Shown one piece after another: positions 18,823-27,363 of a stretch of DNA of 27,989 nt. The notes below the pieces were generated by a model, which was given only the letters and a program-made list of their open reading frames with translations, was not told where the DNA came from and did no database searches. The translations under genes were made by a program, and so were the position numbers. The number at the start of each line of letters is the position of its first letter. The first letter of the stretch is position 1. The DNA is from Ascoidea tarda (nom. inval.) (Eukaryota; Ascomycota; Saccharomycetes; Ascoideales; Ascoideaceae): the NCBI GenBank assembly GCA_030560485.1, contig JAKTTS010000174.1, forward strand, positions 1 to 27,989, given 5' to 3'.

Positions 18823-19060
18823 GAAATCAAAGATTGACCATGTTTTTGCAAATTTAATTCAAAATCAGTACCAAACCATATGTTGGACCAATAATAATAC
18901 CAATTAAAATGAATTAATGCAAAATCAATACACACGAATTGAAATTATGATTGAACTAGTTCACGGTTTTTTGAAAAAATATGATCGAAACTGGGGAATT
19001 CCTGGTAAGTAATACGCTAGATCCTTTTCAATGATCAATCAATTAGCAAATGGTCGTTGA

Positions 19061-20510
19061 TTATTTGACTACACTTTCGATACCAATTGGGCTGAATATA
19101 TAATACAGATTTTATCATGCCAATTTTTTATTCTTGTGCTCAATTTCCGTGATTTTTGGGCACCTGACACCGCGCCAAAATACCCCTCAGCAGCGGGAGA
19201 CAAACCTGTAGACCTCAATTCGCAGTACCGGAAAGTAACATCGTTAGTATGGCGACCCAGCAAAGCGCGTGCTGTGATTTGCTGGATAACTACGGGTAAT
19301 CACATGTCTGTTTTCCACACTGGAATTGGGAGTTTGAAAACAGGTGCACAGCTCCGAGCTCAGAACGTTGAAATCGCAGTTACAGCTTTTTGTAATGCTC
19401 TCAAAGAATCCTCGATAACGTGGGAGCAAAATAAATCAAGATTAATCAGGCATTTGACCTTTATTTTATTGAGAGCTTGTGTTGTGTTTGTTTTATTTTA
19501 TTATTGTACCTCACTGAATCAGCTAAAGTTGACTGAAAATCTTTGGTTTGTTCGCATGCTGGTCTTACATTTTGCACACTAATTTTTCAAATTTCAAAAT
19601 TTTGAGATTTTTTCAAACAAAAAATATGGGGAAACCTTTTGAGCCCGTTGGGCCTGGAATATTGATTTTCCTTTTATCAGCTGGATAACCGCAACCTAAA
19701 GAGCCCAACAGACTATGCAAAAACTAATGCTTCAATCTTCGAACAAGACTGGTACTAGTCCGCCATTGATATCATCATTAACACCAGAGGACTATCAAGC
19801 TCTAGAGCAATAGCACCATTAGCACTGATAGTTTGATTATATACCCTTTGCCTTCTGCATTTATTATGGTTGTTGGATTTTATCGCATTGAATTTTGTTG
19901 CAGTGGGTGGTATCCAACAACCGCTCTTGTGGCCTTTTGATGAATCCCGACATTAGCTTTCGGGAGCCAAATCCAAAACGCAAATCTCCAACACTAAAAT
20001 GCATCCTCAAGGTGGGTTCAGAGAGTTCATCCCTGATTTTAGCGTGCAGCTAAATTCTAGCCAATGGCCTTGCGCGGTTTGAAATCATTTTTTTGGCTAG
20101 TTTAGTCGCAGATCAAACACAATCCTGATTAAAGAGAGGCAGAATGACTCAGCTGCACTCAGCATGCGGAACTATGCAGTATTTAGCTTGCTACGTCTGT
20201 AATGCACTGCACTTTCTGAGACACACAGACTACATGCCACCACCTGCTTGCTTCGATCAAAGTTTTTGAAGCTACTAATGGCCTGCAGTAGCTAAAGGCG
20301 AGAGTTGTCTTACCTCCCACCGGCAAGACCAGGAATGTGCAAAATGACCAATATCTGATGATCATTCCACTGAAATTTTAATTTTAAACCACCTTCTAAG
20401 CGCACATTCTGTGATAGCGGACGTTTTACTTGTTTTCTTCGGGCTGTTCGCTAGCTCTCCCAGCAAACGCTCGCCCGATTGGGCCAAATATATTCTCTTC
20501 TTTTTGGCTC
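19061..20510. other. GC-richer non-coding island between the two globin genes
   Basis: Base composition is visibly more balanced here, most clearly at 19140-19430 and 19900-20500. The longest frame (plus strand, up to 19582, about 148 codons) starts at GTG rather than ATG and matches no family; the frames on the other strand are no better. A TGACTCA motif lies at 20145-20151 and a 6-bp hairpin TCCCGA/TCGGGA near 19945-19965. It may be old coding DNA, a non-coding RNA locus or a region with different mutation bias. Confidence 0.35.
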
Positions 20511-20952
20511 TTGATCTGTGTGCCTTTATATCAATTATACTGTTTTATTTTTTTTTGTTTATTCAACCCTTCACCAGCAAAAATCTGACACAGCTTCAGA
20601 TCTCTCCAGATCTGATCAGTCTGATTCTTGCTTTTCCACTTTTAAATTCCACTTTATCTGGGCAATTTTTTCCCATTCCCTTTAATGGTTTTCAATCTTT
20701 TCCAATTTTTTCCAATTTTTTCCAATTTACTTTCAAGAATATTATCTCAAAATTCCTCATTTCCCAATAGCTGCTGCAGAAGTCCCATTTTATTTTTTTT
20801 CATTCGCTTTTATCAGAATTATTTGACACAAAACAGCCTCAATATTATCCATTTTTTTCTTCTAATTTTCTACAATTCTCAAATCCAAAGTCAAAAAAAA
20901 AAAACATTCTCATTCATTACTTACTAAAATTGAAGTCATATTAAAACAAAAA

Positions 20953-20996
20953 AAAACGGTTTTAAAGATCTTTACTGAGTTACAACTAACCGTTTT
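20953..20996. repeat. 9-bp inverted repeat, 26-nt spacer
   Basis: AAAACGGTT at 20953-20961 and AACCGTTTT at 20988-20996 are exact reverse complements. An RNA from either strand could form a stem with a 26-base loop. It sits about 940 bp downstream of the globin gene 2 stop, too far to be its obvious terminator. Confidence 0.6.
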
Positions 20997-21509
20997 ATTC
21001 TCATTCAATTCATATACTTTCCTCAATTTATTTAAATTCACACAACCATTTTTTAATAATTATTATTGATCTTCACACTATCAATTCTTCTATTAAAAAA
21101 TCCAATTACTAACCTCGTTTGACTATCTACGTAATAATCTACACTGTTTTTGTTTTCTTATAATTTCCTTGGATCCAATTTTGCTCTATTTTACTTCCTT
21201 TTATACATTTTAAAAATTCCAAATTACGTATACAACCATATGAAATTATATAAACTCTGTAATTCATTGTAATCAAAATTGTCTATAATAAAACTAAATC
21301 TCTATATCTCTGTGAAATATAAAATCAGTTTGTTTTTTTCCTTTATTTAACACCATCAGAGCAAAACTAATGTATTCATTTTTAACCAATCATTCCGTTT
21401 GATTTTGTAGCAAATTATAACTTTCCAGATGTTGCCTTTTTATAAATTTAATGAGAGATCAAAATTAAAAGTTAATAACATTCAAAATTTAAACGTCAGT
21501 TTGAACGCC

Positions 21510-21570
21510 TTTGATAATATTTTTATCAAAATATTAATTAAACCCATACGACTTACGGAATTAAGTCGTA
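21510..21570. repeat. Two adjacent perfect hairpins
   Basis: First hairpin: TTTGATAA (21510-21517) and TTATCAAA (21523-21530), 5-base loop. Second: TACGACTTA (21547-21555) and TAAGTCGTA (21562-21570), 6-base loop CGGAAT. They are 16 bases apart, about 370 bp past the globin gene 2 stop on the strand of that gene. They could mark an RNA 3' end or a small structured RNA. Confidence 0.7.
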
Positions 21571-21572
21571 CT

Positions 21573-21608
21573 ATTAAATTTGTTATTAAATTTATTATTA
21601 AATTTCTA
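21573..21608. repeat. 12-bp direct repeat, three copies
   Basis: Three consecutive units beginning ATTAAATTT and differing only in the last three bases (GTT, ATT, CTA). It directly follows the second hairpin of the neighbouring element. Confidence 0.75.
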
Positions 21609-21935
21609 TATATCATAGACTATCTATTATACATTTTAAATTAGCCAAAATGAAAATTAAATGAAATGAATTAAACGTATCCAAAATAAGTAAAGAAAAA
21701 AAAAAAGAAAAAGAAAGAAAAACATAACAAAGACAATGTAACATGAAAATTTCAATAAAAAAATAAAAACAAAACATAAAGCAAAATATCAAAAACCAAT
21801 AAAAGAGAAAAAAAATAATTAAATAATTAAAGAATATAAATAAATTGTTCAAACAAATTGGTCCAAAAGAAAAAAAAAACCCCCCAAAACATCGTTAGAA
21901 AAAATTGAAAATTATTAAAATTAGTCATTCATTTA

Positions 21936-23585
21936 CTACAGATATAATTGTCTGTTTGATGTAGTGAGAAACCCATTAATTCTCTTTTTAAATGAAAGTA
22001 ATCTGGATTTCTTTGGATTGAAAAATTTATCTTCTTGATTATCCAAATTTAATGTTTCAAGACTATCTGTGGATCTCAGCATTTTCAATTCACGAGGAGG
22101 ATTAATATTCTTAGGGATCTCTTCCACATGAGATTGTGAAACTAATGTTGAAACTGTTGACGATAGTGAAACCAGAGGAACAGTATGGTTGGAAAATGGC
22201 GATGATGATAAAGAGGTATCGAATAATGTCATATTTGCATCGCTCAAGTTAGTTATTGTGGGCTCAATAATGGAACTCACAGCAAAATGATCATCAAAAT
22301 CCGGTTGGTAATAGTAGTCATCAGGAAATTTCATTAATGGATCAACACCACCTTGTAATATTGTATTGGCTAAATATGAATATAATCTTGACCATAAATC
22401 TTCTAGTTCAACGTTAAAAGAGATACCAAATCTATCTTGAAATGTCTTTAAAAAGGCTTCACCCATTAATTCAAAATGAGGAGGCTCAATACCCAAGAGT
22501 CTTGAATGTCTTCTACCTAGTTGGATCAAGTAATCGTCTAATAGCGATAGGTTTTCTAGATGAGTTATAGCAGTGCTTAATACACCAGAGTAGGCTACAG
22601 CCTGGTGTTTTATTGAGGGATACATCTCTTCTAATTCTGGAGCCATTGATAGCAAATTGTGATAAAATTGACGACAAAATAGTGAAGAAGCTAAAGCAGT
22701 TACAGGTGGTGCAGAGAAATCATGATTATAATCTTCACTTGATTTATCTAATAACATTTGAGTCCAAGATGATCTTATTAATTTGATTTCGTGAGGAGTT
22801 AATGTTAAGAGAGTTATCACCTTTGTAGGTTCTTCGACGGTTATTATATTTTTATCGGAAAACATGAGACTATTATTATTATTGATAGAAGCAATAGTAT
22901 TGATGCTTGATGAACGACTAGTGTATGTTTTATTGGATTTAGACAGTATTATTGATATTGTTGAAGCGTTCAAATTATGACTATTGTTATTAGGATTGTT
23001 ATTAAAATTATAAGCTGATGAGTTATTGGGGGATAAGTTGAAATGTTTTAAAGAATTTTCAGTATTAGAAGAGTTTGGGAATAATTTTTTTAAGGAGGAA
23101 TTTAAAGAGGAGGAATTTGTGATATTTTTATTTGAGTGGGATTGTGAGTTTTGGCTATTGAAGCTTTTAATAGTTGACGAAGACGAGAGTATAGATTGGT
23201 TATCATAGTCATTATTATTAGAATTATTATTTAAGTTATTATCCAGGATGATATTGAAATTAGCATTTAAATTGGTATTAAAATTAGTATTAAAATTAAT
23301 GTTATTAAAATTATTATTATTAAAATTAATATTTTTAATATTAATTTCATTATTTGTAGTATGGTTGGAATCGCTTGAAATTAAGTTTGAAAAGGAAGTT
23401 GAATTAGCATGTATTCTGCTATTGATACTTTTTATTGAATTTTTAGCAGAATAATGGATATGATTATTAATTTTGTGATTAGTGTTGAAATTATTATCAA
23501 ATTCGTTTAATTTCCCGGTATTTTGGCTAATGTTGTAATTGTACATTTTATTGTTGTTCATGTTAAAGATTGCTATTTTTCCCAT
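21936..23585 (-). CDS. Globin-domain protein 2 (yeast YNL234W-like), paralogue of globin 1
   Basis: A 549-residue protein whose globin core (303-420) aligns without gaps to residues 159-276 of the first globin gene at about 95 of 118 identical positions, counted by eye. Helix A is LTPHEIKLIRSSW (262-274). The A-B insert is much shorter than in the paralogue and lacks the Asp run. Tyr308 is at B10, Tyr322 at CD1, His327-Gln328 are distal candidates and His360 (LGRRHSRLL) is the proximal ligand. A long N-terminal region (about 260 residues) is Asn/Ser-rich and low-complexity; the C-terminal region is Ser/Thr-rich and ends in a basic segment (KKSRLLSFKKR), similar in kind to that of the paralogue. 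No reductase domain is present. The first ATG is adopted, but Met9 or a later Met could also serve. Tandem duplication on the same strand is the likely origin. Confidence 0.88.
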   Translation of the reverse strand: MGKIAIFNMNNNKMYNYNISQNTGKLNEFDNNFNTNHKINNHIHYSAKNSIKSINSRIHANSTSFSNLISSDSNHTTNNEINIKNINFNNNNFNNINFNTNFNTNLNANFNIILDNNLNNNSNNNDYDNQSILSSSSTIKSFNSQNSQSHSNKNITNSSSLNSSLKKLFPNSSNTENSLKHFNLSPNNSSAYNFNNNPNNNSHNLNASTISIILSKSNKTYTSRSSSINTIASINNNNSLMFSDKNIITVEEPTKVITLLTLTPHEIKLIRSSWTQMLLDKSSEDYNHDFSAPPVTALASSLFCRQFYHNLLSMAPELEEMYPSIKHQAVAYSGVLSTAITHLENLSLLDDYLIQLGRRHSRLLGIEPPHFELMGEAFLKTFQDRFGISFNVELEDLWSRLYSYLANTILQGGVDPLMKFPDDYYYQPDFDDHFAVSSIIEPTITNLSDANMTLFDTSLSSSPFSNHTVPLVSLSSTVSTLVSQSHVEEIPKNINPPRELKMLRSTDSLETLNLDNQEDKFFNPKKSRLLSFKKRINGFLTTSNRQLYL

Positions 23586-24826
23586 ATTAAAAGTTTGAGG
23601 CGTGAAGATTTGAGTAGTAGATAAAAGAGGTATTAATGATTGAGTTGGGAAAGAGGTATTAAAGATGATAAAGTTGAAAAAGGGTATTAAAGATGAATGA
23701 AATGGATGTAATTTTTAAGGAGGATTAGAGATAAGTATGTTAAGTGAAATAAGTAGAGTCTTAATATACTAGTGTATTTGTGTAATGGTTTAATGTAAAT
23801 TTGTTTCTTTCTTTCCTTCTTTCTTTAATGTTTTATTTTTTAATTTTTAATTTTTTTTTTATTTTTGATAGAGAGAAAGCGAAATTGAATCGAAAATAAA
23901 GGAATAATCAAGAATATATATGAATATGTATGAATATATATGAGTAAAGCGAGTATTTAAAATGTGAAATAGATATTTAAAGTAACCAAATCAAGAAAGA
24001 AAAGCACTCCTGTTAAAAAAAGAAGATTTCCTTTTTAAAACTGTGTTCATAGGCTTTGCATGAAAAATAACAAAAATAATAAAAAAATCATCTAAGGATA
24101 TCTTAAAAAAACCAAGAAAACAACTAAAACAACTGGAAGAAATGGGAAAAAAAACATAGAGAAAGTAGAAAAGAATTTAAAAATTGGAATAAGATAATAA
24201 ATATTTTGACAAATTTCTAAAGTTATTAATATTTTTAATAGTGTTTTAATAATTTTTAAATAATTTTTAGATTAGCAAATCATATTTGTTTTAAGAGTAA
24301 AAAAGTGAAAAGAAAACTGTGTTTATGATCAGTTATAATCGAATTTTTTAGTAAGATTTCAGAAAATAATTGGGAGACGAAATAAACTTTGTACATTTCT
24401 GTACACAATATTCATTTGAAGAACCCAATCGAGAGCCAATGAAGTCGGTTTTTTACAGGAAGATAATTTTAGATCTGCACAAGGAAGAAAACATTGTCAG
24501 AGCTGGAAACCTAAAGAAGATGGAGAGGTTGTATAAAAAGATTAGAAGACGAGCTTGGAGCTTAAACCATTAAATGTGGTTAGGAAAGTTGAGAGAGTTG
24601 GGAAAGTTGGGAAAGTTAAGGGGTTGCAAAGGAGTTGAAGCTGATAATAATGTAGTAATCTAATGATAGTGGTGATCTAATAGCAGCGGTGATTGATTCT
24701 AGGTGAAATAGATATGGAACTAAGAACATAAAGCTCATGAATGAGTAAAAGAATAAGGAGAATGGGATAAACAAGCTTATAACCAGAGCAATTGATGATA
24801 GATTTTCAGAACTATCGATAAAGGCC
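23586..24826. other. Upstream region of globin gene 2, no gene
   Basis: AT-rich, with GTATTAA direct repeats next to the gene (23623-23696), a T/C-rich tract (about 23806-23865) and A-rich stretches. A 67-codon frame at 24370-24573 begins at TTG, so its first usable ATG leaves only about 44 codons rich in Lys and Arg; no family is recognised. Confidence 0.5.
23623..23696. repeat. Imperfect direct repeats just upstream of globin gene 2
   Basis: Three copies of AAAGAGGTATTAAAGAT-like sequence, starting near 23623, 23650 and 23678, about 30 bp apart and 40-110 bp upstream of the ATG. Regular spacing near three helical turns would suit repeated factor binding in the promoter or 5' leader; slippage duplication is the simpler explanation. 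Confidence 0.6.
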
Positions 24827-25949
24827 TTAATGGTCTGGATGAGCTTTCCCAGCATCCAGCATCAGACCCAGGCACGTATCGGGCCGCTCCCAGTGGGCGC
24901 TATCAGGAAAAGCACCACTGCTGTGGAAGCAGGAGACCAAACAGAGGAGAAACGCAACAGTACACAGCTGCTTGCCGTGATGCGCCGCAGCACCACCACT
25001 AATGGCGGGCAAGCGCAGCCAAATGAAACTTGTCTTACAAGGACAATGCAAAATTGGTATTTCGCGTCTCAACGCAACCATATGCATTACACAAGCGAGC
25101 GCCATAGCAAACAAGCGAACCTAGGCCAGTGGTGATGTTGGCAAAGGTTTTCGTGGTGCTTTGGATATAGAGCCATTTTTGCTACTGAAATGTAAGAAAC
25201 AAGTAGCCCATGTCCAAATACACAGGTCGCTTGATTGTTGGCACGGTTTGGATTGCTGGAACCAAATCAAAGAAGAATCAGCTATGTTGAAACAATATCC
25301 AACACAAATTTGTTGAAACTCTTCGATTTTCGCTGCTCGTAAATACACTTTACAATTGATTCAGAGCAAGCAGCACAGCTCATATGATTTTGATAGACGA
25401 AGTGGATTGCAAACTAGAATACTGGATACAAAAAATAAAAACGGATTTCCAAAAAGATAGTAACCTGATTACAATTAGATTGAAGAACCATCCTTGAGTT
25501 TAGGGCTCTAACAAAAAAAACACATTTTCCGGATGGCAAGCGTTTATATTTCAGCTACTATTGACTATACGGCCTCTTATTGGCCGGACCGGTTCTGTGA
25601 CCTGCAAGCGCAAGCGTAAATGCAAGCAACGGAGTAAGCTACCAAAGACTGAGGGCCGAGCTGATAACGTGAACATCCTCCAGTGTCCGAAACCGAGCAA
25701 GCCTGATAAAAAATATTCAAGACAGGGTTAAGGATAACAACACCAAAAGTTGACTCCAAAATCAGGTGCATTCATTGACGGTGCTGTGTTCCACTGGTGG
25801 ATTTTGCAGTGCGGGTGTTTATGCTGAAATTCGACACGCACACATAACACATCCCACTGATGAAGGGTAACAAGACCGGATTGGCTGCACCCACTGCATG
25901 ATTTCTACTTCTGTCAGTGTGTAAATGCAGAGCACAGTATGACGGGCGG

Positions 25950-25963
25950 CCAGCGGCCGCTGG
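25950..25963. repeat. 14-bp GC-only palindrome
   Basis: CCAGCGGCCGCTGG reads the same on both strands and includes an eight-base GCGGCCGC core. Twelve of its fourteen bases are G or C, in a window dominated by A and T. Confidence 0.85.
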
Positions 25964-25970
25964 ACGGGTA

Positions 25971-25987
25971 GATGACTTTGAGTCATC
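25971..25987. promoter_or_regulatory. Gcn4/AP-1 type site inside an inverted repeat
   Basis: TGAGTCA at 25979-25985 is the exact bZIP half-site dyad bound by Gcn4-type factors. It overlaps an inverted repeat, GATGACT (25971-25977) and AGTCATC (25981-25987). It is about 590 bp upstream of the ATG at 26576, rather far for direct control. No other support. Confidence 0.35.
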
Positions 25988-26370
25988 CCCCATTTTTCAA
26001 GCGGTTTGGTGTTTGTGGGCAGTTTCCCAAAAGAGGTGGAGCTACCCCAGGTTTTTGAATGTTTTCTACTGCTCGGTCTTAAAGAGAGAGAAAAGTGCCT
26101 GGAGCTCGACTCCAGAAAAGAAACCCATATCATTCAACTATGCACTGCTTGTTCACTCTTGCAAAATGCAAATGTCTGACTTGATATCATTAAATCAACT
26201 TTAGGTGGGCTTTTGCCAATAGCGAGTTGGTATTTGCAGTCTTTTGTATAACTGCATTACTTTATCTCAGGAGCTAGGTTGGGCTAGCAATTGATAGTGA
26301 ATTTTTTGGCAAATTTCTTTTTGCTGCCAATTGACTTTTCCAGGCATTTTCTCATGTTATATTTTATCAA

Positions 26371-26378
26371 TATAAAAG
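26371..26378 (+). promoter_or_regulatory. TATA box of the small cysteine-rich gene
   Basis: TATAAAAG lies 198 bp before the ATG at 26576. Between them is a pyrimidine- and CA-rich leader that includes three CTCAAT units (about 26530-26550), a composition common in yeast 5' leaders. It is the clearest core promoter in the window. Confidence 0.6.
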
Positions 26379-26575
26379 AAGGGCGATTCTCTATCTCTCA
26401 GTCTTCCGTTTTTATTTATTTACCTGTTTATCCTTCTATACTACACAAACAAAATTCAATTCATACCATTCAATCCACTCAATCTCAGTTCTCTCAACGA
26501 ATCTCATCTGTTTGATTTATTTCACTCAACCTCAATCTCAATCTCAATCTCACTATCTCATACAATTATCCAATA

Positions 26576-26944
26576 ATGTGTCGCAGAGCTATTTGCCCAT
26601 TTTGTCGTCAAAGATCTTGGTCTCCCTGCGATGTTCCTGAAGCTTCTCATGTTCACCAAGTCATGGATTCTTCTCCCAAAGACACTTGGTGTTGCTGCAA
26701 AAACGTCAGTGATGATTTGATCGAATCTAACGACGATTTAAGAATCGCCTATCCCCCAAGATCTGGTACTGGCCATGCAAGAAGACTATCCTTTTCTTCC
26801 TCGTCCTCCTTCTCAGGCGAAAGACCCTTTCACTTCAGAACAACGTCGACTAGCTCAGCTACTCATGAAGATGCTATTTTAGACGAAGAAGAACCCGCTA
26901 TCCCAACTCTGCGTTTTGGCATTCAAAGAGTCAAAGCCTTATGA
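26576..26944 (+). CDS. Small fungal cysteine-rich (putative zinc-binding) protein
   Basis: A 122-residue protein. Its N-terminus has the pattern M-C-R-x3-C-x2-C-x4-W-x2-C, then HVHQVMDSSPKDTWCCC. I recognise this as an unnamed, widespread fungal family of small proteins starting MCR with CxxC, a Trp, a His and a VMxxxP segment ending in Cys residues. Cys2, Cys7, Cys10, Cys18, His25, His27 and Cys39-41 are candidate metal ligands; zinc binding is inference. Residues 43-122 are a low-complexity tail: an RRLS motif (69-72) fitting a protein kinase A site, a Ser run (72-78) and an acidic stretch (DEEE) before IPTLRFGIQR. A TATA box and leader precede the ATG. One CTG codon occurs, at residue 112. 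Codon use is less AT-rich than in the globin genes. Function unknown. Confidence 0.8.
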   Translation: MCRRAICPFCRQRSWSPCDVPEASHVHQVMDSSPKDTWCCCKNVSDDLIESNDDLRIAYPPRSGTGHARRLSFSSSSSFSGERPFHFRTTSTSSATHEDAILDEEEPAIPTLRFGIQRVKAL

Positions 26945-27089
26945 AAGCCATATTCAAATCAGACATTTGCTACCAATATTAATAAAACAAAGGTATTTTA
27001 TTACTCCGACTACTAACTAAAATATCCTTTTTAATAATACCAATTTCTCATTCTCAATTCTTTTATTTCTATTCTTTTTATCTTCCTTC

Positions 27090-27122
<33 letters not shown>
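27090..27122. repeat. CTTT microsatellite
   Basis: Eight perfect CTTT units in the 3' flank of the small cysteine-rich gene. Probably polymorphic through slippage. Confidence 0.9.
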
Positions 27123-27123
<1 letters not shown>

Positions 27124-27318
27124 ACTTATTTGTTTATTTATTTTACTTTTACAATGTTGCTTTACTCTCACATTATGTTCATATATACCTGGTTCTTACT
27201 CTATGATGGCTATCTTATACGCATTGCTTGTTTTTTATTATCATTAATATATTTCACTATCTATATAGATAAATTTAACGATTTTTACAATTTTATGTCT
27301 CTAAAACCAATTCAATTT

Positions 27319-27363
27319 CAAAAAAAACAAAAAAAACAAAAAAACAAAAAAAACAAAAAAAAG
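27319..27363. repeat. CAAAAAAA low-complexity repeat
   Basis: About five runs of seven to eight A separated by single C, interrupted once. Simple slippage DNA. Confidence 0.85.

Larger units (their letters stand above)
17283..19060. other. Upstream region of globin gene 1, no gene
   Basis: The part nearest the globin ATG is AT-rich with T and A runs, as expected of a promoter. Degenerate AAATT repeats fill 17636-17784 and an 11-bp tandem repeat 18761-18822. The motif GGTTCGAATCC near 18053-18063 resembles a tRNA B-box, but the flanking bases do not form a T-stem or acceptor stem. Short frames here are spurious. Confidence 0.5.
20511..21935. other. AT-rich downstream region of globin gene 2
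   Basis: Returns to high AT. It contains a CCAATTTTTT repeat (20701-20729, three units), a long-range inverted repeat (20953-20996), paired hairpins (21510-21570) and a 12-bp triplication (21573-21608). A 71-codon frame with an ATG at 21429 overlaps the hairpins but is Ile/Phe/Lys-rich with no recognisable pattern. The part next to 21936 is A-rich and probably carries the end of the leftward globin transcript. Confidence 0.5.
24827..26200. other. GC-richer non-coding islands
   Basis: Two blocks, about 24830-25140 and 25575-26130, are clearly richer in G and C than the flanks and carry CpG-containing words that are otherwise rare here. Many overlapping frames of 60-105 codons run on both strands, which is what balanced composition produces by chance; none shows a motif I recognise. 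The right block holds a 14-bp palindrome and an AP-1 type site. It lies 450-1000 bp upstream of the small cysteine-rich gene and might be part of its regulatory region. Confidence 0.35.

Noticed and set aside
19136-19582. 148-codon plus-strand frame
   Set aside because: It opens at GTG, its first ATG is well inside, it matches no family and it lies in a GC-richer island where chance frames are expected.
21108-21114. TACTAAC words (also near 15367 and 27012) as intron branch points
   Set aside because: No paired 5' splice site and suitably placed AG accompany any of them, and none interrupts a reading frame.
21429-21644. 71-codon frame with an ATG
   Set aside because: Its sequence is Ile/Leu/Lys/Asn-rich as expected of translated AT-rich DNA, and much of it is made of the hairpins and a triplicated 12-mer.
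24827-26133. Several frames of 64-104 codons on both strands
   Set aside because: Mutually overlapping frames in balanced-composition DNA, without recognisable domains or supporting promoters.
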